A DNA stretch of 64,000 nucleotides from Linderina pennispora (taxonomy: Eukaryota > Kickxellomycota > Kickxellomycetes > Kickxellales > Kickxellaceae), in assembly GCF_002104995.1 (NCBI RefSeq), contig NW_024468260.1, forward strand, positions 124,001 through 188,000, given 5' to 3'. The position numbers and the translations under genes were made by a program. Of this stretch, positions 34,501 to 45,298 are shown in pieces. Below the pieces are notes generated by a model. It was not told the origin of the DNA. It worked only from the letters and a program-made list of their open reading frames with translations, and ran no database searches. Positions within the stretch are counted from its first letter, which is position 1, and every line of letters starts with the position of its first letter.

Positions 34501-35464
34501 ACATCCATAGGCTCAACCGCTTCCGAAATGCCTGCTACATAGGAATGGTGTGTGTGCTGCTTAGCTATACCGAACAAATCACTTTTTTTTTACCAAACGT
34601 CCCTACATGCTATATGATTTTCATACCTAGTTCCTGCCTTTCGGCATGTGAGAGAGAGCTTCCATATTGGCCAAGAGTATCTGCCAGAGCCTTCGTTTTG
34701 CCACCCCATTCATTGGAAGATGTGTCTCCAGGGTTGCAATTGCTCTGAGGTATGGCATTTTCCTCATCTGAGAGGGACCTCATGTGTGACTCCTTGCTAT
34801 GAGCAGAATTGCGCAGGGTTCGACATAGTGTCTTCCTGGACCTGAGATCTTTCGCCAGCTCGTACTTCTCCAGAACATCCAACAGGCTGGCGGACGTTGC
34901 TAGTGATTCCCAAGTAACCTGTCCATCACTCCAAGTCACCAAAAAGTAACGGCGAAGTGAAGGATCGGCCAACATGCCTTTGATATTTTTGATCATACAG
35001 GTAGGCGACCAGGATGCACTATTGACCCTGCTCCATCCATGAGTGGCCCCCCACATACCACGGCGAATCCTATTCATGGACTTGGCCCCTCGTTTATTTA
35101 GCGCATTAGCCTGACTGGTACTTTTGCCATTTTCTGCATCGACATCCTGAGCACCAAACACCGAAAGATTATTAGCAAACGCATCGAGTGCCTCGTCCAC
35201 GATACTCGCAATTCCCCTGTTCTCGAACCGGTCAACAGACATTGGTCTGGGTAAGCCGATTCCTTGGCGCATGTCGCTGCACTTCTTCTCAAAATTTTCG
35301 ACTTCCTCCTTGCAGTTCAGTGTTTCCTTGGCATCTATCCAACTTGCGTCCTCTATCCTGTACCCTTTCCAAAACACCAGGTACTCGACACCTCTCTGAA
35401 GGGAGATTCGCCGTCCAATTATACGTTCCACCTCATATTCATCTGCGTCCCTTTTCCTCGCCAT
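31449..35464 (-). CDS. chromodomain protein with degenerate SNF2 helicase domain (CHD/Mit1/MOM1-like), two exons
   Basis: Exon 1 (34627-35464) and exon 2 (from 34564) are joined by a phase-matched 62-bp intron (gtatga...gtatag). Residues 10-60 are a chromodomain with the complete aromatic cage (Tyr10, Trp32, Tyr35 in YEVERII and VFWKGYRIEDASW), predicting methyl-lysine binding. A second chromo-like segment is at about 190-225 (YFLVTWSDGQVTWESL). Exon 2 carries both SNF2 lobes: VEWLLTAWKASK, PYLIIAPHTDISAW and FLEPNRYSTEESLRDHFD, then TAWQRQLYQAIIRKS and RRVVIFVQHLRTLDIISKYL. The Walker A GxGKT is replaced by an IRRVRF stretch, DEAH by YDAF, and the HRIGQ arginine region by GRVTGAGQ. ATP hydrolysis is therefore unlikely. 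The last 47 codons of this frame look non-coding and probably shift into the next segment. Confidence 0.8.
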
Positions 35465-36706
35465 ACTAGCTATAACGGTTAATCGATGTTAAGCAAAATA
35501 TGACTGCTGGTATCGTTTCCTTCCTTTATGAGTGGGCAAATGTAAAATAACGAGCAGTTGCTTCGATGTGGAAGGAAACCATGCATTGCTGCAAGTATGA
35601 ATGAGGGGACGGATTTATAGTCAGAGTGCCACGAGTCTGCTGATAGCCAGCTTTGGTTGGTTTTTTACACAGCACAAATCGCATTTTCCCTATATGTGAG
35701 TCCTGTCCTTAATTGGCTCATTGTTCAGACTTTAGAGCATGCATGAGTGAGGATCAGCGACAGGTGGTATTGCAGTTTTGGCATATATTGCACCATTGGA
35801 ATGCCATGGCCAGCATAGCCATGCTGCTTCCAACAAATCAGAGCCCTAGCATCACCAAGCATGTGGTTGGCGATCTGCGCAACAAGTTTAAATTTGGAAT
35901 GCTGCAACACCACTGCAAGCCGCCTGGTGGTTAAAGATACGTGTACACTTATCCATATACATAGCGGTGGAAATAGCGATCTGCATGCACCACTGAGTAG
36001 AGAGCAAATAGAGTAGCAATGCCAAAGTGCACGGGTCGGGAATCAATGGTTGAGAGATAAAAATCATTTGCCGATTTTCACTACTTTTGTTCTGTTCACA
36101 GCAAATATCCTCAAGGCGCTGGTTCCTCGACTGAACGCATCACATGAGTATCTTAGCCTTGAAGCTACATGCACACAGTGTATATTGGTCCTCGGCATAC
36201 AGTGCTTCACTGGCGGGGCTAATTCCGGCCCTAATGTCACTCTGAGCTTCTGCTAAGGTGCTTTCATCGATTCCAGAGCAAGCTTCCGAAGCCCTTGTCA
36301 TAATAGGTAACATTGAGTGGTGTCCTGTATACTAGCTTTCAATCCAGGCATGCAAGTTGGCTACTTTAGCCCTCCAAACCAACCAATATCCCTCTCTCTC
36401 CTCTCTTCTTTGCTAGGGGTCTTTCTTAGTATTTCTCATAGAGTATCAATATTGTTGCCTTATTTCAGCACATTTTACTCACAAAGCGTATTAATTTTCT
36501 TTAAACGCACAGTATTCGCTCTATGCTGGTGACAATTAGAGGTGTTTATCAATATATACACGCAACAGCTATATATACAATACCCCTTTCTTTACCCAAA
36601 ATAAATTCTGTAGCATTCACATTACGGACACTGTCTTCACAGCACATTTAGCCAATATTCAATGGCTGCACTGACAAATAGACTAATAATGCGCTGATAT
36701 TCTATC
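35465..36706. other. intergenic 1.2 kb, AT-rich
   Basis: Upstream of the chromodomain gene and downstream of the hexose transporter. ORFs at 35713-35934 and 36050-36532 show no family features. The string atatatacgcaac... near 36550-36580 is simple AT-rich sequence. No gene supported. Confidence 0.45.
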
Positions 36707-38169
36707 TCATAAAACTTTGCTAACAGTGTACTTTTGTCTTAACACGTTATGAATTCCCACAGAGTGCACTCGGACTACATCTGCAGTATTTCTGTCCTTG
36801 GTCTCTGGTAGCAAAAACCAGCAGAAAACCACACCAAACACATTGCAGATGCCAAAAACAACAAACGAGTATCCGCCTATAGCGCTCTGCATAGGTGGAA
36901 ATACCAGGCCAATGACGACCATGAAGAAATAGTTGACCGTGCTGCCAATGGAGCCAAATGCAGCTGCAGCATACGTGGGCGTTAATTCGCTGCATGTGAG
37001 CCATGGAATTGGCCCCGAGCCAACAACAAAGGCAACATAATGCACAAATACCATTGTGATTGCAAGGATATTAATATGCCCCACGGTGCCCACAACAATA
37101 AATATGCATGCAATGGCCATGCCGCCATGCGAGACCAGCATTAATGGCCGACGCCCGTAGTATGCGGACAGGATCACCCCAGCCAGTGTCGCTAGCGCAG
37201 CAACAAGAGAAAGAACACTGGTCAGGATCTGCGCCAGTGTCGGAATGTTTGCAGGGTTGCCGGTGGTGACTGAGCTGAAAATTGATGTCGAGTAAAACGA
37301 CAGAGAGCCAACACCACACGACTGCTGGAGGAAATTAACTGTGACTATCACTAGCAGTTGGTGGCGGAGGTTTTCTGGCGTTCGTCCAGCTACGACGTCG
37401 TAAATGTTGGCAACGAATGCGCCGTCGCCCATCTCTTTGCGCACGTCGGCGACCATTTGGTCGAACTCGGCTGTGCAGTCGGCGCCCTGGCGCAACTTCT
37501 CCAGCGATTCGCGGGCCAATTCGAGCCTGTCTTTCATGATTAGCCATTTAGGCGACTCGACACAGAACATCAGCAGCTGGATGTTCACCAGTGCGAGGAC
37601 GCCGGTGATGGAGAACAGAATGCGCCAATAAGGCGGGTTGGACATTCCCAACGAGACTGCCTGAGACACGGCAATTCCTAGTGCAATGCCCATCTGGAGC
37701 AGAAACCCAAGCACATTCCGAGCCTTGGGCGTAGCCGCTTCGACAATATACGCGGTGAACGTGCTATTAGCACATCCAATGCCCAACCCTACGCATATGC
37801 GTCAACCACCAGCATTGAGATGTTAACCGCCAGAGATAGAAACAGCGCGCCGATGATGGAAAAGACCCGGCAATAGGCGAGCACTGTTTTTCGGCCGTAC
37901 CGGTTTGAGAAGGGTGTACAGAACAGAGCGCCCAGCATCGCACCCAGTGGCATGCAGGAGACGATTACTCCCCAAACGGTGGGGCTCATGGGGATGCATG
38001 ATGGGAAGGGCCCGATCCAGTGCAGGGGAGAGGTGATGCAGCGGGAGATTACATCGCCAGGGACGTTAGTTGCACCAATGTCCCAGCCGTAGCCGACGCT
38101 ACCCAGAGAGCCAACAAGGGCGCAGAAGAGCTGGTACTTTGTGATGCCCAGTTCGCGGGAGTCCGTCAT
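36707..38169 (-). CDS. sugar transporter of the MFS (SLC2/GLUT-like), one frameshift
   Basis: A transporter of about 485 residues with 12 predicted helices. The ATG at 38169 starts MTDSRELGITKYQLFCALVG. Family signatures in order are SVGYGWDIG in helix 1, SNRYGRKTVL in loop 2-3, VGLGIGCANS then ESPKWLIMKDR in the central loop, LQQSCGVGSLSFYSTSIF in helix 7, YYGRRPLMLVS in loop 8-9, GSGPIPWLTCSE in helix 10 and FLLPETKDRN at the end of helix 12. These match facilitative hexose transporters. The Gln-Gln helix 7 motif has QQSCGVG rather than QQxSGIN. The frame breaks near 37790 (one missing base), in the middle of the conserved GRxxxGxGxG block. Substrate is likely a hexose but not determined. 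Confidence 0.87.
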
Positions 38170-39799
38170 TGAATATAGCAAATGCGTAGGGATGGGATGT
38201 TTGTGGAAATGAAAACCAAGGACCAGCACCCGGCTGGGTTTATATTGGGCGTGGGATTGATATGCCAAGGCAGGAAATGTGCGTGTGTGCGAACGTGGAA
38301 GCTTGCGCTCTCAAGAGCTTATTTTTGACACTCTATGCTACCCGTGCCATTTTGTAATATTTTTCAGCACGGGTAGGATGGTATGCTTAGATTAGCAAAA
38401 AAAACCAAATAAAGACCGTGCAGTTCAACGCCGATTGCAGGCAAGTCGTTCCCACACGCTTGTCAGAATGTGATGTGCCAAAGCGCCCAGAGGACCGATT
38501 TCCGATCCGGTAATTGATTTCTAATTTCTGTCAACCGCCTGTTGGGAATCAAGGATCCTCGACGACTGGATTTTCCGCGCCAGCTAGCTGCCGTGTGCCC
38601 GCGGGCCACCCAGCGCAACGTTGGGGGGAAGGCGACGATGTGGGCTGAGCTGTGCAGAGCGTGGAACAGCAGGACTCCAGCGTGTACTAATGTTGCACAA
38701 ACCGGTGTTTTCCTCCTTTCAAATGAATTCTATCGGGCGGCGAGTGCTGACATTGTCCTGACAAACTCCCATTTGCACCTATTTTCCGGGGCCGTCGCAC
38801 CAAGCACTGGCGAAGGTATGACGGCGATCATCTACTAGGTATAGTCGTGGCTTCTGACCACACCTACCTGCAGATGAATGAGCAAGGCCGCCAAGACTGT
38901 GGTGAGAGCAAACTGAGAGCGGCGAATTAGATCGGCGGTGTAAAGCGAGCTGGATCCACAATGAATGAGGGTAGAGCCACGTTTCGTCTGGGGTCGTCCA
39001 TTCCCAGGGCATGCGCGGTCTATTTCACGACATCGTGTCTCTCAGTTCATTGGAAGTCAAAAACTGCCGTGCAGCATCTGCTCGAGTACAGGCGAGGGTG
39101 GGCATAAGCATTTTTGGCGCAATCTGGCTGACGCTATGCGGATAAAAACACCAGTACCACCAGCCTACTGCTGCGGCAAATAAAACAGTGCTATCCTCAG
39201 GGTGTATATAGATCGCACTGAGATAAAGCCTACTGTCACTGTTGCCGATGACGCAAGGACACATTTTTCAAGGTGTGTATTTTGTGCAAATGTAGTGGAA
39301 AGCCAATAACTGCCAGCATCAAAGCCGCCTCATGCCAAGCGAGGCGCTGGCGTTGAGCAGCTGCGGGCGAGATGCGTGGCGACTGTGACGATGACAACGG
39401 CGGCCCAAGCCCTGCATCTGGTGACAGACTTGGCTCTCCACAGTGCAACGCCAGGCGGTGGCGGCAGCAGCAAAAAGCCAGAAGCTTTCCCGCTTGATTG
39501 CTGGCGCTGGCAGCCGAAAGAAAAAGGGCCAGGCTCTCAGTGACCTTTTCAGCACACGGTTGGCTGGGCGTGGTCCGGGCCAATCGGGTGGCGACTTCAA
39601 AGTAGGCGGTTTCAGGAAATTGAGAGCAATGCGGGCACACCCAACCGAAGCTCCTCCCCGGCCTGGCAGGCGAGGAGGTTTTTTGTTTTGGCTGCTGGGC
39701 TCACAATTATATAAGGAGTCTCGCCTGGCCCAACGGCCAGTTCTCGAGGCTCCCTTGTTTTTATCCATTTCTTGATCAACAGCCGCCATCACCATAGCC
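38170..39799. other. intergenic 1.6 kb, divergent promoters
   Basis: Spacer between the divergent hexose-transporter and cyclin genes. It holds a 10-bp inverted repeat (38338-38347 and 38367-38376, 19-nt loop) in the transporter promoter and a strong TATA box for the cyclin. ORFs of 70-100 codons have no recognisable family. Confidence 0.45.
39708..39714 (+). promoter_or_regulatory. TATA box of the cyclin gene
   Basis: A tatataa heptamer lies 86 bp upstream of the cyclin ATG in a GC-rich context, the usual spacing for fungal promoters. Confidence 0.55.
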
Positions 39800-40348
39800 A
39801 TGTCGACAGCCATTGCCTCTACAACCGCCCTGCAGGGACCCGCCCTGGAGTACAGCAGCCACTCGCAGCTGCTCCGCACGACGGCGTGGTCACTGCGCTC
39901 GCTAATGCGCACAACAGACCGGCTGGCCAGCGGGCCTGGGCTGCGCGGCAACTTTGGCCACATAATTCCAGCCTCGGCGACCCTGCCGTCCATCGAGGTG
40001 TTTGTGAACAGCATCACCGCCTCGCTCCACATCAAAGCCGCAGTGCTCGTAACAGCGCTTGTATACGTCGAGCGGCTCGGCCACCGGCTGCCAAAGAGCG
40101 CCCAGGGCACGGCTGACACCCCATACCGCATTTTCCTGGCTGCGCTAGTGCTGGCCGACAAGTACTGGTCAGACTACGCAGTCAAGGCAAAGAGCCTGGT
40201 CAAGGCGGCTGGCGGGCTGTTCCAGCTCAGCGAGATCTGCGCCATGGAGCGCGCAGTGCTGAAGATCCTCGGGTTCAGACTGTATGTGTCGACCGAGGAG
40301 CTGCGCCAGTACGCCGACAAGCTGTCTATCGATCTCGACCAGGCCTGA
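39800..40348 (+). CDS. Pho85-type cyclin (Pcl1/Pcl2-like)
   Basis: A compact 182-residue cyclin, intact. The cyclin box covers residues about 55-165: ALVYVERLGHRLPKSAQG, then YRIFLAALVLADKYWSDYAV and ICAMERAVLKILGFRLYVS. The ALVYVERL and (F/L)LAALxLADKYWSD signatures are those of Pcl-class cyclins, which activate Pho85-like kinases to couple polarity, cell cycle and nutrient state. It is shorter than yeast Pcl1 (about 280 residues), lacking N- and C-terminal extensions. The ATG at 39800 follows an A/C-rich leader and a TATA box. Its 3' end converges on a bHLH gene. Confidence 0.85.
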   Translation: MSTAIASTTALQGPALEYSSHSQLLRTTAWSLRSLMRTTDRLASGPGLRGNFGHIIPASATLPSIEVFVNSITASLHIKAAVLVTALVYVERLGHRLPKSAQGTADTPYRIFLAALVLADKYWSDYAVKAKSLVKAAGGLFQLSEICAMERAVLKILGFRLYVSTEELRQYADKLSIDLDQA

Positions 40349-40515
40349 AAAGAGAAAGCCAACCAAGCATGCATCACCCCTGCGCAGGGTCTCCTCTCTG
40401 CCGTCCACCCACAGTACATATCCCCTCTCACCCCCACCCCCTCCCTGTTTATAGCTGTTTTAAATGAAATTCAAGATGTTTTCAAGCTTGTCTTTTCTGT
40501 ACACTGAGAATTGGT

Positions 40516-40899
40516 CTACCGCGTTGACTCCTTGAGCTGGCCCTCGAGTATTTCGCGCTCCATCAGCAGATACTTTATATACTCGACGGTCTTTTGCAGA
40601 ATCAGCGCCTCGCTGCGCTGCGACGGCGTCAGTGTCGGCACGATCTGGATAAGCTGATCGTAGCCAGCCCGGATATTCTGCCGGCGCTTCTGCTCAGACG
40701 CAATGTGGTTCGCCTTCTTTTCCTCCTCCGTCAGCAGCTCGCCCTTCTTCTTTGTAATGCGCGTTACTCGTGGCTTCCTGGGCTTGCCAGACGACCCGGA
40801 GGGCTGCTGCTGCATCTCAGCCATCATTGAGGCAAACTGCTGGTCGGCAGGCGCGGATCCGATCAGCCCCGGGAGTTGTGGTTTTGTTTCGTTGTCCAT
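40516..40899 (-). CDS. bHLH transcription factor, Ino4-like
   Basis: A 127-residue basic helix-loop-helix protein. The ATG at 40899 (MDNETKPQLPGLIG) is chosen because the frame upstream lacks an ATG. Residues about 52-118 hold a Lys-rich patch, then the bHLH: KKANHIASEQKRRQNIRAGY (basic region and helix 1), a loop VPTLTPSQR, and helix 2 SEALILQKTVEYIKYLLME. His, Glu and Arg at positions 5, 9 and 13 of the basic region predict E-box (CANNTG) binding. Small size and layout resemble yeast Ino4, which dimerises with Ino2 on phospholipid genes. The partner here is unknown. A ttatataa at 41215-41222 could be its TATA element. Confidence 0.85.
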   Translation of the reverse strand: MDNETKPQLPGLIGSAPADQQFASMMAEMQQQPSGSSGKPRKPRVTRITKKKGELLTEEEKKANHIASEQKRRQNIRAGYDQLIQIVPTLTPSQRSEALILQKTVEYIKYLLMEREILEGQLKESTR

Positions 40900-41571
40900 G
40901 TGCTTTTTTCCTGAAACAGGTTTTGGACGTGTGTGTGTGTACAAGAGCGGCTAAAAGAGCGGCACAAAAAGTGGGCAATTGCAAAAGGGCAAATGGAGAG
41001 AGCTAGGAAACAGAGTGAGAGAAAGAGCGTTCCAAGGCTGCAAGAAGGGACAAGGGGTTTCAGGGTTCCCTATTAAGAAACAAATAATGTGGGAACGACT
41101 GGCGATGGCCAGTTCAAAGGGAGAGCTTGTGCGAGTGGGAGGCAAGAATTATGCGGGAAAGCAGCGCAGGCTCTGATGGCGAAAAAGGTGAATATAGCAG
41201 TGTGAGGAAAAGTATTATATAAGGGCGTGTAGCACTAGTAGAGACAAGAAGAGCTGTGCTTGCTGCTGCAGAGAAGGGAATCTGCTGTCCTTGGTCTATT
41301 TGCGCCCGTTCACAAGACGAATGCACCTGGCACGTGAATGTGCGGGCGCCCACAGAATCAGCCAAGGCCTTCCCCTAGATGTTGGAATTTCCAAACACAC
41401 AACCTCGAGTGGTGTTGCATTGCTTTTCTGTCTAGATTCACATGCGGCCTATGCCCCCCCCCCGCAACTTGCACCGTACCCCTTTACCAGTCTCGACGGT
41501 CCGCGTGGACTGTTAAGAGCATGTCATCCTATATTAGCTTTGCCACCAAGGCCCTCATGTGAAAAATCTAT
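40900..41571. other. intergenic, bHLH gene promoter
   Basis: A 672-bp spacer containing a (gt)n-like stretch at about 40929-40941, a purine-rich leader and the palindromic ttatataa at 41215-41222. A run of nine C is at about 41455-41463. No gene supported. Confidence 0.5.
41215..41222 (-). promoter_or_regulatory. TATA-like element of the bHLH gene
   Basis: The palindromic ttatataa lies 316 bp upstream of the bHLH ATG; a long leader would be implied. Confidence 0.35.
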
Positions 41572-42345
41572 TCACTCGTCACCACTGTCGTCGTCCTCTG
41601 ACAGATCCTCGTTCTCAAACAGCGACGAGTCCACGGCCACATCGCCCTCCGAGATAAACTTGGAGTCCGACTGCGCCAAGGACCGATCTTGCTCAAACAG
41701 CTGGCGCCCAGTGAGCATCATATCCGACTGCTTCTTTGAGTCCGCCGTGCGGCGCGCCGTGCCCCGCGACTCAGCCGCCGCCAGCGCAGCCTTCTTCGTC
41801 TCAGCCCGCTCCAAGTCAAACCTCTCCTTCCACTCGAGGAAGCTTGCCCGAGTCACCTGCGTGCCGATGAACTTGGCCTGGTCGGCTTCAACCTCCTTCT
41901 GGATCCGCTCGTCCTCCTGCCGCTTGATCTCTGCAAGCTTCTCGATAAGACGCTCGGCCATCAACTCCTTGACATGCATCGCCATGTTGAACACCATAGC
42001 CATCCCAAGACTCTCTTCGCCGATCACGCGCGTCTTCTCTTTGAACTCTTCCAAATCGTCGTCATCGAGCTCTGCCTCGGGTTCCGGCACGTTCTCGTCC
42101 TCAGAATCTGCGTCGGCGTCAGCATCAGGCAGTTCCAAGTCAAATACTGGCAGCTCGTCGGGGTACGTTGCTGTGTATTCCACCGTCAGGAGCACCGTAC
42201 TGGCCGGCAGCTCGTCATCTTCAAGCGCAATCTCAATCGAAAACCTGTATGGAGACTCAGCAAGCTCCGTGAACTCGCTCGGGTAAATCGATTGCAGGAT
42301 CTCCACCTCGCTGCGCTGCTCTTCCAGATAGTGCTCGTCGGACAT
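41572..42345 (-). CDS. GIR2: RWD-domain protein Gir2/RWDD1
   Basis: An intact 257-residue protein. Residues 1-115 are an RWD domain: EQRSEVEILQSIYPSEFTEL, YRFSIEIALEDDE, TVLLTVEYTATYPDELPVFD and, after an acidic insert, VIGEESLGMAMVFNMAMHVK. The rest is a charged helix, then the conserved GTQVTRASFLEWKERFDLE segment, and a Ser/Asp/Glu-rich tail. This matches Gir2 (yeast) and RWDD1/DFRP2 (animals), which bind the DRG2/Rbg2 GTPase and Gcn1 at ribosomes. The ATG at 42345 starts MSDEHYLEEQ; upstream codons in the same frame are not conserved. A T18 tract (A18 on the plus strand) sits about 155 bp upstream. Confidence 0.9.
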   Translation of the reverse strand: MSDEHYLEEQRSEVEILQSIYPSEFTELAESPYRFSIEIALEDDELPASTVLLTVEYTATYPDELPVFDLELPDADADADSEDENVPEPEAELDDDDLEEFKEKTRVIGEESLGMAMVFNMAMHVKELMAERLIEKLAEIKRQEDERIQKEVEADQAKFIGTQVTRASFLEWKERFDLERAETKKAALAAAESRGTARRTADSKKQSDMMLTGRQLFEQDRSLAQSDSKFISEGDVAVDSSLFENEDLSEDDDSGDE

Positions 42346-42498
42346 GCCTTTTAATGTAATTAACCTGAACTTGAGAGAGAGGGGAAAAAAAGCTATCGAA
42401 AATTGCACTCTAAAATCGGACATCCATGATCAACCTATGGCTAAGGCCTACGAAGCCAACCTGCCAGAGCCAGTCGTTGTGGGAATGGAAATAAAATT

Positions 42499-42516
42499 AA
42501 AAAAAAAAAAAAAAAA
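42499..42516. repeat. poly(dA:dT) tract, 18 bp
   Basis: Eighteen consecutive A on the plus strand, about 155 bp upstream of the GIR2 ATG and 37 bp past the F-box-like stop. It probably acts as a nucleosome-disfavouring promoter tract. Confidence 0.6.
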
Positions 42517-42552
42517 CCCTGCTGCGGCTAATCTCATTATCTCGCTGACGAT

Positions 42553-44304
42553 TTACTCTGAGGCCTGAAGTTGTCCGAGCAGGTGCTCCAGATGCTGGAC
42601 TTTCGACGAGAGGCCCGAGTCCAGGATGGCACTGAGTTTCGCACGCAGCGGTCCAGAGTTGCTTGTGGGGATAACAAGCCGCTTCAGATTAGGCATACGA
42701 GCCAGGAACATCGCCAAAGCGTGCAGCTTCTGAGGCGAGACTCCCTGGGGGAGTCCGTCCTGAAGGTTAAAGTACGCCAGCGATATGCTAATAGGCACAT
42801 ACTCGCTGGGAACCCTCAAGTCGGGATGACCTGTATCAAGCAGATTGTCCTCTAGCATTTCATATGTTGTGCATAGCTGCTTGAGGCGTGGAAGCTGTCC
42901 CAGAAGCTTAACCAGCTGCCCACGGCCGCATTGGACGTACAATCTGAGGCATTGCAGTTGATTGAGCTGGACGTCATCTGGGACTGTAAGCCTTGCACTA
43001 GTATAGGAGTTCAGATAATACGACACCTCCAGTGTCTTGATGCGAGAGTTGGAAGCAAGCAGCGGGTGAGTCCAGTAAGGCGAAGTCGAAAAGTCCGAGA
43101 GAAGTAGATGGTTGAAGACCACCTTGAGGCTATCGAGATTTGCAAGCGGAGTAAGATCAAGTTGAGCCCATCCAGGGTGATCATGAACCACCAGCTCTGA
43201 GATCTGGTACAGAGGGAAATGGCTCAAAAAGTTGTTGATGTCACCAAGGAAATTCTCAACACCAAGTTTTCTGAGCGCACCGAACCTAGCATTCCTAGGA
43301 GCTGCTACCTGGCAGTCCCCAACATCATCCTCAAACTTGAGGTAAAGCGACTCCAGCTCATTGAAAGCTAATGGCTGGCAGCCATTCCAAGTGTGGAAGT
43401 GCTCCCAAAGGGTTCCTGGGTCCACATTATTCAGCCGCAGTGACTTGATAGTAGGTGCGAATATTCTAATCGGCCTGAGATACTGGTCACCAAAGCCCAC
43501 CTCTCTATCCTCATGCATCCCCACGTTCACAGTAACATTTTGCACCGTCTTTGGCAGGTCTCCCAGGCGGACAAAAAAGAAGTCTGTATCGATAATGTCG
43601 ATAGAAACCAACGAGCTCACCATGCTGTGCAAAAGAACCTCGATCAGCGGCTCGCCGTACGCACCATCGCCTCTGTAGTAGTAGATCACCTTCTTCAGGC
43701 TCGGCAACGCCTTACACAACTCGTCATTAAGCTCTGTCAGCCGGTAGTTGATGGCACCAGGAAGTCGATCGTCAGAGTCCGGGACATGCTCATTGGCATC
43801 AGCGCCTACTCTTGCAACGCTGACTCCTTCATCACCTGGGCCATCACTATTGCCTGTGTTAATCCCGTAGATACGCAAAGTCGTGATATTTGGCCACACG
43901 CGTCCCAGGAACTTCTTCTCTACTAATTTCTCCAGTAACTCGCTGGCGCTGATGCACGGGTTAATACGCAGTTCAAAACACCTAGCTTTATGAATATTCC
44001 CATGCTCCACGATAGTAGGAATGTTCGTAGACACCAAGAACTCGCCCCTTCCGTTGACATGTGCGTTTTCATCAGGATTATAGAATCCAGCCATGGCAGT
44101 CTTGTACATAGATGACTGCACGTCGCCATGGTACCTGCGGCTCACAGCAGTCGATTGAATGTCGAACCTTGCCGCATTGGTAAAGAATTCAGGCTCATCC
44201 TCATGATCACCCAAAAAATAGTCATTCCCAGGACTGCTCACAGAACGAAGGTTGTCGAATATTATATCTAGCACTTCGGGTGCAGCAGAATCGAAAAATG
44301 ACAT
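42553..44304 (-). CDS. F-box/LRR-like protein 1
   Basis: An intact 583-residue protein. The first 25 residues, APEVLDIIFDNLRS, are a degenerate F-box helix. The remainder alternates short beta strands and helices in an irregular leucine-rich-repeat pattern, for example KALPSLKKVIYYYRG, PTIKSLRLNNVDPGTLWEHF and RMPNLKRLVIPTSNSG. F-box/LRR proteins usually serve as substrate receptors of SCF ubiquitin ligases. The F-box is weak, so Skp1 binding is uncertain. A TATA-like gatataaatata lies about 100 bp upstream on the minus strand. Lower GC than flanking housekeeping genes. It has the same orientation and general build as the gene at 46356-48035. Confidence 0.72.
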   Translation of the reverse strand: MSFFDSAAPEVLDIIFDNLRSVSSPGNDYFLGDHEDEPEFFTNAARFDIQSTAVSRRYHGDVQSSMYKTAMAGFYNPDENAHVNGRGEFLVSTNIPTIVEHGNIHKARCFELRINPCISASELLEKLVEKKFLGRVWPNITTLRIYGINTGNSDGPGDEGVSVARVGADANEHVPDSDDRLPGAINYRLTELNDELCKALPSLKKVIYYYRGDGAYGEPLIEVLLHSMVSSLVSIDIIDTDFFFVRLGDLPKTVQNVTVNVGMHEDREVGFGDQYLRPIRIFAPTIKSLRLNNVDPGTLWEHFHTWNGCQPLAFNELESLYLKFEDDVGDCQVAAPRNARFGALRKLGVENFLGDINNFLSHFPLYQISELVVHDHPGWAQLDLTPLANLDSLKVVFNHLLLSDFSTSPYWTHPLLASNSRIKTLEVSYYLNSYTSARLTVPDDVQLNQLQCLRLYVQCGRGQLVKLLGQLPRLKQLCTTYEMLEDNLLDTGHPDLRVPSEYVPISISLAYFNLQDGLPQGVSPQKLHALAMFLARMPNLKRLVIPTSNSGPLRAKLSAILDSGLSSKVQHLEHLLGQLQASE

Positions 44305-45298
44305 GGCTGAAAAGGCTTTTTGCTATAGATGGCGTTTGTTGGCTAGTTGGATGTTAAAGAAAGGATGAATTAGGAAGAGAACAGCGAATGATGCGCAGCC
44401 ACCAGCGTATATTTATATCAAGGCTATTAATGATACTTTTGTCGGTATTGCTGATCATTATCAGACTCATCATCGCCGTATTAGGAGCCTTCAAACTAAA
44501 TATACACCAAAAGTCAGGGAAATAATCAAAAAGGAAATTTCAGACATGCATAAAATTTATTGTTTGCTACAAACACAAAAAGGTACAAAACAACAAGACC
44601 ATCACACGCTTCAGTTTATGGTAGGGTAAGCCCGACACCTGCTGGGTGATACAGTTCAAGGAAATAAGTGCTGTATGTTTCCACACAGCCTCGTACTTGT
44701 CGTGAACATCATTGCATTTGTTTTCTCTGAAAGCGTTGCTGTGGCAGTATAGAAACTCACAACGACAGTCAGACTTCTAAATCTGAGTCGCAGTATCTAA
44801 AGTTCCATGCCATAACCTCTCCTGAATACAGTGCGTGGTGCACCAATACTACCCAATCACCGCATAGGCGACTCAATTATTCATGAGATATGAAATGAAT
44901 GAGCTGGATGTTGAACATTCAGAAGTACATTGATAATCTTTCTGCCAATCCTAGCTAGCTTGTCAAAATTGCACTCATGTTTTGGTACTGTCACTGGCTC
45001 GGAATAACAAAGAACCGGTTGTCTAAAGGCTAGCTGAAGCAGAGTAGTGCTATGAACATCCCTCTAACTGGCACCATCTCAGTTGCCCTGGGGTTGGATA
45101 TGCTGAGTGCAGGAAAAAGGACGTGAGCTACTCGATTTCCTATGTATCTTTTTGACGACCCCTCCGCATGCTGGTCAGCAGGTCAAACACTTGCAGTATC
45201 GTGCACAGTAGACAATTCGTGTATGCTGAGAGAACGATTTTTGCTTTGCAATGCAAGTGGTTAAAAAAATAACACTATCAAAATAGGACAAGCAAAAA
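44305..45298. other. intergenic between F-box-like gene and tRNA
   Basis: An AT-leaning spacer of 1 kb without a supported gene. It still contains CpG (for example near 44474, 44676, 45158), unlike the island beyond the tRNA. Confidence 0.45.

Noticed and set aside
38338-38376. 10-bp inverted repeat with 19-nt loop in the hexose-transporter promoter
   Set aside because: About one such repeat is expected by chance in 64 kb; it has no T-run or second copy to support a terminator, operator or element end.
38542-38838. 98-codon ORF in the transporter-cyclin spacer
   Set aside because: No leader, no family similarity, and composition typical of non-coding frames.
39319-40161. 280-codon minus ORF over the cyclin
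   Set aside because: Antisense shadow of the cyclin frame and its promoter; no recognisable features.
41291-42286. 331-codon plus-strand ORF over GIR2
   Set aside because: Serine-rich antisense shadow of an acidic protein.
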